In this document: positions 56,731-64,000 of the stretch, one piece after another
How positions within the stretch are numbered: position 1 is the stretch's first letter
Layout: every line of letters starts with the position of its first letter
Source of the DNA: Anthoceros angustus
Lineage: Eukaryota > Streptophyta > Anthocerotopsida > Anthocerotales > Anthocerotaceae
Assembly: GCA_010909165.1 (NCBI GenBank)
Contig: VJWM01000280.1
Location: 78,024-142,023, forward strand
DNA: 64,000 nucleotides
Direction of reading: 5' to 3'
The notes under the pieces: generated by a model
Database searches by the model: none
Seen by the model: only the letters and a program-made list of their open reading frames with translations
Told to the model about the DNA's origin: nothing
Position numbers and translations under genes: made by a program

Positions 56731-57431
56731 CTGAGAGGTGCCCACGTGATCACAGTGCAGTTCAGCAGCTTGTCCTGTGTGGGATGCGCCAACCCTGTAG
56801 CCACAAGGCTCTGGACACGTTGCAATTGAGCCTTGGCATTCTGCAAACGCGGCCACCTCAGCAGGGTAGTCTGGATGAGCCATGGCTTGAGACAAAGTGC
56901 TGCCACTGCCAGGTGAGTCCTCATCAGCTGCAGACTCCAGCTGCCGTTCTACATGGGCAGTGTCCCTCACTAGCTCGCCAAGGTTGCAAGACTGAATGTC
57001 ACAAACCATTTGGCAGGCTGGCAGGCCACATCAGCAACTGTTTTACCATGAAGGTCCAGTGGCAGATGCGCCACCACCCCCTTGTCTCCAATCAGGCCTG
57101 TAAAGGCTTGTTCCGTCCAGTTGTCCACGCCAATGCCTGGTGGGTACAAAATTCTTGACCCAACAAGACATCGTGGTTGGTGGCTGTGGTCACAAGACAG
57201 GGCAATGACAAGGTCATCTCATCTGGCGTGCCGGGTTAAGGTAATATCCACGGTCGGATGGTTTCCACACACTGGCTCAATTGCCCTGGAAGCAGTCCTG
57301 ATGTTCCAGGGTGATGTGCGAAGAGCATCACCCTTCAGATGCAACCTGGCTGCCAGCACCTTGCCGATTATGACTGGCTGTGCACCTGTGTCAAGCAGCA
57401 CCACCCTGGGTGCGTAACCATTCACTGTCAC
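56731..57431 (-). pseudogene. Element G1, aspartic protease (retropepsin-like)
   Basis: This protease would process the polyprotein. The frame 57219-57431 reads GYAPRVVLLDTGAQPVIIGK with the catalytic LLDTGA, then SRAIEPVCGNHPTVDITLT. The following frame gives NHDVLLGQEF (about 57,150-57,180), the usual second conserved strand, then GVDNWTEQAF. The part below 57,010 (LGELVRDTAHVERQLES and onward) is a linker into the methyltransferase. Confidence 0.75.
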
Positions 57432-58100
57432 GTGCCCTGCTCGATTATCAACAAGCGTTGCTAACCCGGTGTTGAGCCTGTTGGTGGCTGCACTCGTGGT
57501 CTGTCACCAACTTGGCCTGCCACCTGTACACTGCAGACTCCTTCCAGCAAGCCGGAATGCATTCGTGGCTGCTCCATGGGCTGAAGGCTGCTGTCACAGC
57601 GTGACGATCTGTCTGGTGGGAGTTCCCACAATCGGGCATGAGCAACCACAGGATCGGGCTCATTGCATGTGGCCACAACTTCTAGTGTCTGCATCATTTG
57701 CTGCAGCCGGCTGGGTGTAACTCAAGCTCCTGGAGAGTGAAGAGTGGGATCTCCGTGAGCCTCTTAGCCACCTGTTCAGCAGTGACAGCCTGTGGAAGCA
57801 AGTACAATTTTTCCGCATGTGATATGCCCTGCCCCTTTGAGGGGCTGATCCACAGCTCTGACCTGGATGAAGAATGGCTCTGCCCCTGATCGAATGGCAG
57901 AACCTGGCGGCAATGGCACATAGGATTGAGGCATCACTGCCTCGCCCTCGTTGCCTAGTGACAGGTCCAGTAGCTGCTGATGTAATGTCCAGCGTGGTAT
58001 TTGGGAGCACATGCCCCACCCAGCTGGTCGGCATCACAACACGTCCCTCTTGGCTGTCACTTGGTGCCTTATCCGCTGTGCAGACCTGATGTGGCGTAGT
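57432..58100 (-). pseudogene. Element G1, gag-protease spacer
   Basis: Minus-strand pieces include VGHVLPNTTLDI, HITCGKIVLASTG and RLTEIPLFTLQELELHP, then WELPPD. These are in at least three frames. I recognise no domain; position suggests a gag-pol linker. Confidence 0.5.
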
Positions 58101-59710
58101 CCTCTCCTTCAGGTACTGCAACAAGTTCTACTGCTGCAGCCGGTTTGGCTCCTTCAGCACTAGAGATTGGCCACCTGCGTGGCCAATGCCAGTTGTGCCT
58201 CCAAGGTTGCGACCTTCTCAGCATTGGCAGTATTCTTGGCCTTGGCCTTGTCACGTTGTTGTTTGCTCCGTGAAGGCCCTGCTGTTCCAGCTGCAGCAGC
58301 TGTAGGTGCCACTGCTGTCCCACCAACCTCTGCCTTTGCCTTCTGATACCGTCTCTCCGGATGTTTCTGGAAGCAGACCGTGACAACATGGCCGTTCTTC
58401 TGGCAGTGAGTGCAGAACAAACCCTCCGATGGACACTTGCATGCAGTGGACAAGTGCTCTGGACTGCCACAGTAATTGCATAAGGCTGCGCTGCTGCTGC
58501 TGTAGCTGCTGCCCCTGCCTTGGCTGGCTTAGCTGGCCCTGCCCCTTGAGGAAGCTCCCCATGCGTGGTTGACCCCTTGTTGGTGAACATGGACTGGTAG
58601 TGATGGAAGGACTTGGCATGCTTGGAGGAGAACACCGGTGGCGATCTCCTTCTTCTCCGCCTCTTCATGCACTTGCTCCAAGGTGTAGTTATCACCATAT
58701 TTGTCCACCAAGGAGGACACAAGCTGGAAGTGAAAAGAGAATCACCCTCCAGGGCAACTAAGAATTTCTCCGCTGCCTCCTGATCCGTCAACATGCCAGT
58801 ACCCTCACGTAGCTTTTGCAGCCTACGGAAGCACATCTGGACTGTCTCCCTTTCTTCCCATAAAGTAGCCAACTCAGCGATTTTCTCCGGAGTTTTGAGG
58901 GGCCTTTTCCAGAATCTTCAGAAACTCCTCCACGGGGTTGGCATGCTTGGGAGTCTGGATGAACTCATCAATCCCCTGCGTTGCTGTTGTCCTCTCCGCT
59001 GGGGTGAGGGGCTCACCACTGTAGGAGGCTGCAGTGGCAGCAACAGTGCCATTAGCAATGGCCTGTTGATGAGCTGTAATGGCGGCCTGCAACTTGGCAT
59101 TGTAGGCTAGCTGCAGCGCCCCTGGTGCAAAGGATTCAAGGTCTGCACCGTGGCAGTCAAATCTGCTTGGTGAGCCTCATACAAATCCAATGCCTCATCA
59201 GCCATGTAGGCAGACAGCTGTTCGAACATGTACAGGTGATTGTACAACGCAGCGTGCTTGAACTTCACCCGGCTGATTGCCTCACTCACACGTGGGAAAT
59301 CTCTCAAAGACATAGTCCCAGGCCTGCCTGAGAATTTTCGTGCCTACTTGATGGCCCTGACTCCATGGTATCAGATCCCTCCGAGAGGTCAGCTTTAGTC
59401 TGTCCTCCTTGTGCTGTTGAAATCACCAATGAATGGTCAGCACCTGGCCTCCACTATCCTGCCTCAAGTCACCAAAATCTGGTGCAACTGGATCGGGGCC
59501 TGGTTAGCAAAGGGGACCAACTTGTGCCTGCAGCAGTTGTAGCTGCTCAGCACCAGGATCTGCTCCCGCTGGGTCTCCTCCTAGAGACAGCCGTTGCCGT
59601 TGTGCTGGCCGCCTCCTCCTTGCAAAGACCCTGGCTGGCACGTCCCTTGTCCTCAGTCGATGGCGTGGACTACCTCCCTCCTCGTCAGAGGGCATTGCCC
59701 ATGTAGACAG
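58101..59710 (-). pseudogene. Element G1, gag with two zinc knuckles
   Basis: Gag packages the element's RNA. Reading on the minus strand: a leader part around 59,700-59,500 (MPSDEEGGSPRHRLRTR), then MSLRDFPRVSEAISRVKF (59,107-59,313), FEQLSAYMADEALDLYEA, PVEEFLKILEKAPQ (about 58,900), ATLWEERETVQMCFRRLQKL (58,800-58,872). Then come two CCHC knuckles: CNYCGSPEHLSTAC and CTHCQKNGHVVTVC (58,370-58,475). The tail has VATLEAQLALATQVANL, a short coiled coil (58,160-58,210). It is split over four frames or more. Confidence 0.75.
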
Positions 59711-59865
59711 CACAGAGATCAGCCACCAGCAAGGTAAGCAAGTGCTGCAAGGCAGCCTCCGAGAAAGCAAAACCCCAGCCACAGAATCAATGTGAAAGCA
59801 ACGCTGCAACTTCCCTGTAAGCAAAGGGACCTGCACTATCCTAGCACCTATGCAACAAGGGAAGT

Positions 59866-60229
59866 GATGGCTGCAAATAGCCAATTTCTAACTGAACCCT
59901 AAGTGCCCAACCTTTCCAAGGCATTCAGTCCTTGGATTGCACTCAGTAGACAAAATGGTACCAACAGATTTGTCTCAACAAGGCGAACACTTTGGTATGC
60001 AAATCAGCGGAAACCGACCTGTGGATCGATCGCTATGAACGCTGATGGCTGCAAATAGCCAATTTCCACACCTGAACCCTAAGTGCTCAACCTCTCCAAG
60101 GCATTCAGTCCCTGGATTGCACTCGAAAGTAGACAAAATGGTACCAACAGATTCGTCTCAACAAGGCGAACACTCTGGTATGCAAATCGGACGGCAACCG
60201 ACCTGTGGGGCGATCGCTATGAACGCTGG
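59866..60229. repeat. 178-bp tandem duplication in the G1 leader/LTR region
   Basis: Copy 1 is 59,866-60,043 and copy 2 is 60,044-60,229, both beginning gatggctgcaaatagcc and ending near gatcgctatgaacgctg. They differ at about ten positions. No coding frame is evident. Confidence 0.9.
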
Positions 60230-60404
60230 AAGACTTGGGCAGCTTGCTGCAGATGAAATGCAGCTGCTTCTGCTGCACAATCAGGGCGTGTGGGGATGCT
60301 GCTAGAGTTGCACGGCCTCCACCAGCTCACTCGCCTCACACGTGAGCTCCAGCAATTGAAAGCAGTTGTCGAAGTAGACAAGCCAGCAGCGCTCACATGT
60401 GCTG
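60230..60404 (-). other. Unassigned sequence between tandem duplication and LTR-like block
   Basis: This stretch occurs once. It falls within a minus-strand frame (60302-60583) with NCFQLLELTCEASELVEAV, which I do not recognise. Confidence 0.3.
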
Positions 60405-60945
60405 TGGCGCACCTCGGTGCAAATACGAATCAAAAGGGCTGCCCTACACGGGCTGCCTGGAGTTGTAAATCCGTGACCTGCCGCAGCACCCACACAATCG
60501 TTCTGAGCCACATGCACACCAAAACCTTGCATTCCAATCAGAAATCCAGCAACACCGCGGTTTTGCGTGAGTCTCAACAACATTCCCTTTCCACGGACTT
60601 CGACAACTGGTTGTTGCAGCTGCCATCGCCAGTCTTGAGGTCTTGGCCGCCATCATGAGCAAGCACCTCCCTCTCGGTGTGATGAGGCCACCACCTCGCA
60701 TGATCCTTTGGCCGTTGCAGCAGCGGGCTTCATGATGTAGCCCACGAGCCACCTGCCGGGTTTGCAGCCCTGGTTCTAGAAATGACCTAAATGGCCTAAT
60801 AACCTATCCTGATAATGTCAGTTAAATAGCTTCATATGGGGTAATAATTAATAGCTATTTCTAATGGCCAAAATCACATATATAGCCAGCCTACCTCTAG
60901 GCTACTATATATATTCTTGTAAAAACAAGTCTGGTGCCACGACAA
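60405..60945 (-). mobile_element. LTR-like block of G1 family, copy 3
   Basis: It matches 46,706-47,285 and 50,110-50,735 and lies upstream of gag in the element's orientation, as a 5' LTR should. It starts TGGCACCAGACTTG at 60,945, with a TATA candidate at about 60,880. Past TGGCACC the flank (tcg, then gypsy G2) differs from the other copies. Confidence 0.55.
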
Positions 60946-61540
60946 ACTGCCTCTCCAGCTCGAGGACACCTTCGTATCTTCTCATCACGCCCCCATCTTG
61001 TACAAGATTCCATTCCTCAAGCGATGAGGCTACCTTGAAAGCGCTCGTCCTTCCCTACTCAATCCATTGGGCATGATTCCTAACTCGAGAATCTTGAACT
61101 TCTCCATTAGCAAGCGCCTTGCGCCGCAGTGGCCCTTCTCTATCCCTTGAAATCGGGCGGCGTTGCGCCCTTGTGGAAACCACGGCTCCTTCGATCTTGG
61201 TTGAGGACTCATGGCACGTCCTCCACGATTCTCGCTCTGCTGCTATCTCGCCGTTAGGCGTCTCTCCGTCATTGTCCACGAAGTCGATCGAACTTCCCTC
61301 CTGGCGGTTGGATCCAGGTGGTGGACCACTGTGCACCCTCACACGCCGTTGCTCTTGCATGGGGCTCACTGCCACCCTGTGCGTAACTTCCTCTTCATCC
61401 TCTGGTGTCGCGACCAACTCCTCGTCGAAACCTATCGTCTCCGGACCTTCCATTGTTCTCAACCTCGAGATGAAATCAGCGTTGATGTGTCTCTTACCGC
61501 TCGCGTCTCAACATCAAAATCAAACTCTTGCGGCAAAAGA
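60946..61540 (-). pseudogene. Element G2, region after RNase H
   Basis: The 135-codon frame (61055-61462) reads MEGPETIGFDEELVATPEDE, VRVHSGPPPGSNRQEGSSI and ESWRTCHESSTKIEGAV. It is an acidic, low-complexity linker of the sort found between RNase H and integrase. The integrase is absent; the element is cut at 60,945 by the G1 LTR-like block. Confidence 0.6.
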
Positions 61541-61890
61541 ATCCATCGAGCAATTCTTCCACAAAATCCGACATTCACTAGGTACTTGAAGAAATGATCA
61601 ACGTGGAAGGTTACCTTGCGGGCCAAGAGGTAGTGGCGAAACTTCTTGCATGCGTAGATGATTCCCAACGCCTCCCTCTCGGTCGTGAGTAATTTCTCTC
61701 GCGTCGATCAGCTGCCTGCGTAGAAGATAGGATGATCCCTCTTCTCTTCGTCCTTCGGCTCGAATAGCCCCAAGCATCTGCGAGACACATCACGTACGTG
61801 AAATGGGCATTCCCAATTTGGTGGTCTCAAGGTGGGTGCCTCCACCAAACTCCTCTTTAGTTGTTGAAACGCTTCTTCTCTTTCCGTCCA
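61541..61890 (-). pseudogene. Element G2, RNase H
   Basis: The frame 61459-61668 reads MGIIYACKKFRHYLLARKVT, FHVDHFFKYL and GRIARWILLPQEF, the standard gypsy RNase H order (IYA..KFRHYL, F..DH..L.YL, R..RW...LQE). The upstream part, containing the first catalytic Asp, is in another frame (about 61,700-61,890). Confidence 0.75.
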
Positions 61891-62740
61891 CTCAAATGCT
61901 ACGTCCTTCTTTGTGAGTCGGGTTAGACGGCTTTCTTTGCAAAATCTTTGTGAATCTCCTGTAATAGCCGACTAACCCTATGAAAGCTCGACCGCTGACC
62001 GTCCGAGGTGCATCCATCTCGCGATCACCTTGACTTTCTCCATGTCCACTTGGAGTCCTCGTAAACTCGATGAGCGAGGAGAATCCCTCCGTCATCCCGA
62101 AAAACACTTCGGGTGAAGTTTTAGGTTGGTCTCGGCAACGCGTTGAAAACACCGCCCGGATGTTCCCAATGTGAGTGTTGCCTCCCAAAGACACAAAATC
62201 CAAGAAACACTTCCATGAACTTGAAGAAAATCTCTAAAGATACTGTTTACCACTCGTTGGAAAGTTGCAGGGGCATTGCAGAGTCCGAATGGAAGCTTGG
62301 CGTAGGCAAACGTCCCCCAATCCGTGGTGAAAGTGGTCTTGTCTTGATCCTCCTTGCGAAGCGTGATTTGATTGTAATAATAGCCATCTAGGAAGTCAGA
62401 CATTTCATGACCCGCCACCGTGTCCAAAACGCTATCCATGAAGGGTAGTGGATGGTGGTCCTTCTTCGTTGCTTTGAGCCTCACGAAATCTTGACAAACA
62501 CGAACCTTGCCTTGTTGCTTGGGAACCACCACGATGGGCGCCACCCATTGGTGAGAACCGGATAAATCACCCCGCCTAAGTCTTGGTCCAATTGGTCCTT
62601 CACAACCATGGAGTACTTGGGATTGAGGCATCGCTTCACTCGAATCGGCGTGCTTCCCTCCTTGAGGTCAATGCGATGGATTCCTAGCTCTTGAGGAATC
62701 CTACCATATCGTGACCTTAAAGGCAAATACATCTATGTAC
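61891..62740 (-). pseudogene. Element G2, reverse transcriptase
   Basis: Readable in order: HRIDLKEGSTPIRVKR (62,481-62,732), WVAPIVVVPKQQGKVRVCQD, KKDHHPLPFMDSVLDTVAG, FAYAKLPFGLCNAPATFQR (62,092-62,631), and then FIGLVGYYRRFTKI (61,892-62,203). At the catalytic loop (about 62,193-62,210) the sequence reads FLGF where gypsy RTs have a pair of aspartates, so the active site is lost as read. It belongs to a different lineage from G1. Confidence 0.8.
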
Positions 62741-63290
62741 TTCCTTAGTAAGGCCTTCAACTCCTCTTGTCGAGATACTTGGAAACTTTCACACTTTTGC
62801 CCGGCTTCAACTCCATGTCCTCCACTGCGTCAGGGTCTACATAAACTCCCTCTGGGCTACTGCCCACACTCGTGCCTGATCCTTCCTCCGGAAAGTCGTG
62901 ATCGTAGGCATGACCCTTCCAAAAGGCAGCACCCTCTCGATGCTCCTCATCCTCCTGCAAATCTTCTTCCTCCAGTACGTCAGTATGAAAACATGGGATC
63001 CCCTGTCCCCCATACACCATATCGACTGCTTTGGCTGGTCCTTGGTAAGCCAAATTACTCCCGGACGAACTTCCGCCCGTGCTCCCTGAAGTGTATCCTC
63101 CGCCGAGACTCGCCTCCCTTCGTAAGGTGATCTCCACTCCGCCTGCAGATCTGCCCCGACCAAAGTAACTCCACGCCTCCCAAAATCAAAGATGCAATCG
63201 TCCTACAGCCACGGCCTCCCAAGAAGTACCTTGTACCCCAAGTCCAGAATCGGTCTCATCACAATGATTAGTTGTGTTTCGATGATTCTT
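62741..63290 (-). pseudogene. Element G2, protease end and linker to reverse transcriptase
   Basis: The minus strand near 63,170-63,270 reads VMRPILDLGYKVLLGRPWL, then a stop (TAG, 63,204-63,206), then DDCIFDFGRRGVTLVGADLQ. This is the retropepsin C-terminal strand (LLGRPWL.. followed by F.FG). A Gly/Ser- and Glu-rich linker follows (62,757-63,137). The catalytic DTG part is missing because the element is truncated at about 63,290. Confidence 0.65.
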
Positions 63291-63361
63291 CTTCTTGTAA
63301 TGCCAGCGTTGCAACTTGTAGGCTGACTTGGTATTGATCAGCTGGCGGGCATCTGTCACAG
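63291..63361 (+). other. Intron-like sequence upstream of the EF-G exons
   Basis: This lies between the truncated gypsy G2 and the first EF-G exon and ends in gtcacag, a good 3' splice site. G2 therefore probably lies in an intron of the EF-G gene. Confidence 0.5.
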
Positions 63362-63932
63362 GGAGAAGCTGAGAATAGAAGATGTGCCCCAGGATGTCGC
63401 TGTCATGGTTGCAGAGAAAGGCGGGAGCTTATTGAGTCCGTCTCAGAGGTGGATGATGAATTGGCAGAGCAATTCCTCAATGATGAGGAGATTACTGGCG
63501 CTAAACTCAAGGTGTGTGCTATTACCAGAATCTTTACTAGTCTAACCTGAGTCATGTCTGAGTGCGAGTTTGCCAGCAGACACTGGCGAGGGCACTGTCT
63601 TAACACCTACCTGCATCCAAGTGCCACAGACCTCTATGTCCATGATTGTTGACGTATATGTTGCAGGAAGCCATTGAAGAGCTACTTGGGACTCAAGTTC
63701 ATTCCTGTTTTCATGGGAAGCGCTTTCAAGAACAAGGCAATGCAAAATCTCACGTCATGTCAGCATTACACGTTTCCTTTTTACCTTTTTGTTTATCAAT
63801 TGCTATATAACTGAACGGCCTTCTGGTCATCAATAGGGTGTGCAACTCCTTCTGGATGGTGTGATAAATTTCTTACCTTGCCCACTAGACGTTAGCAATT
63901 ATGCTCTTGATCAAAACCGGGCTGAAGAGAGG
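63362..63932 (+). CDS. Mitochondrial elongation factor G, three internal exons (gene continues past the window)
   Basis: EF-G is the GTPase that moves the ribosome along mRNA; this form is the mitochondrial one. Exon a (63,362-63,511) reads EDVPQDVAVMVAEK, then after a one-base loss RELIESVSEVDDELAEQFL and NDEEITGAKLK. Exon b (63,667-63,736) starts EAI and ends FIPVFMGSAFKNK, with two one-base losses between. Exon c (63,837-63,932) reads GVQLLLDGVINFLPCP, VSNYALDQNRAEER. This order matches the end of the G domain of plant mitochondrial EF-G. Splice signals: intron 1 GTGTGT...TTGCAG, intron 2 GCAATG...AATAG (a GC-AG intron), intron 3 begins GTGAGC. The three one-base losses in about 316 coding bases mean either a pseudogene or consensus errors; intact splice sites favour the latter. 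Confidence 0.85.
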
Positions 63933-64000
63933 GTGAGCCTGTCCACTATAATCTCTGATGTGTAGCAATTTCTGCTGATGTATTACATGAGTTCCTCTGA
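63933..64000 (+). other. Start of the next EF-G intron
   Basis: Begins GTGAGC after codon AGG; the in-frame continuation soon reaches a stop. The acceptor lies outside the window. Confidence 0.6.

Larger units (their letters stand above)
50109..60945 (-). mobile_element. Ty3/gypsy element G1 carrying a cytosine methyltransferase domain
   Basis: On the minus strand the order is LTR-like/leader (60,945-59,710), gag, protease, C5-methyltransferase, reverse transcriptase, RNase H, integrase, tail, LTR-like block (50,735-50,110). RT before integrase marks it as Ty3/gypsy. Three array segments lie inside it (51,903-52,797, 53,613-54,166, 54,668-54,945). Frames are broken throughout, so it is non-autonomous as read. 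Confidence 0.75.

Noticed and set aside
59366-59375. TGGTATCAGA, like the primer-binding site for initiator Met tRNA
   Set aside because: It is on the plus strand inside the gag region, while the element reads on the minus strand, so it is in the wrong orientation and place. Probably chance.
1-64000. tRNA, rRNA or other structured RNA genes
   Set aside because: I saw no tRNA B-box-like GGTTCGANNCC in a cloverleaf context and no rRNA core sequence. A tRNAscan-SE or Infernal run would settle this.

Overview
The window looks like nuclear DNA of a green-lineage eukaryote. A partial, spliced, plant-type mitochondrial elongation factor G gene sits at the right end. Telo-box and site II promoter motifs recur, and two Ty3/gypsy lineages resemble those of streptophytes (charophyte algae, bryophytes, lycophytes, ferns). 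I cannot name the species. No bacterial or organellar gene organisation is visible.

About 1-45,440 is dominated by a tandem array with a basic period of about 2.54 kb. Each full unit carries, on the minus strand, a decayed TFIIB-like gene of about 0.93 kb (zinc ribbon plus two cyclin repeats, no introns seen). This is followed by a TATA/inverted-repeat segment, a GC-rich segment with a telo-box, a very conserved 0.4 kb core holding a 61-67 codon plus-strand frame, and a segment leading to the next TFIIB copy. Shortened units (1.63 kb) and a 743-bp looped sub-unit occur repeatedly. Between 19.4 and 24.4 kb, and at 29.4, 31.1-31.5, 32.1, 33.5, 34.5, 36.3 and 37.7-38.4 kb, the array is broken by other sequences: polypyrimidine tracts, a duplicated unknown coding block, and the 3' end of a gypsy element with polypurine tract and LTR start. 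Nearly every join carries 5-10 bp of microhomology.

About 46-61 kb holds a minus-strand Ty3/gypsy element in decayed form. Its order is leader, gag with two zinc knuckles, aspartic protease, a C5-cytosine methyltransferase domain, reverse transcriptase, RNase H, integrase and LTR-like sequence. The methyltransferase between protease and reverse transcriptase is the most interesting object here. Pieces of the TFIIB array are embedded inside the reverse transcriptase and integrase regions of this element, and a second 3' portion of the same family lies at 46-49 kb.

About 60.9-63.3 kb holds a second, different gypsy element (minus strand; protease end, reverse transcriptase, RNase H). From 63.36 kb to the end are three exons of mitochondrial EF-G on the plus strand, with one GC-AG intron.

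Nearly every coding region is frame-broken. Array copies differ mainly by 1-4 base indels at recurring places, and all three breaks in the EF-G exons are single lost bases. Part of the apparent decay may therefore be consensus error rather than mutation.
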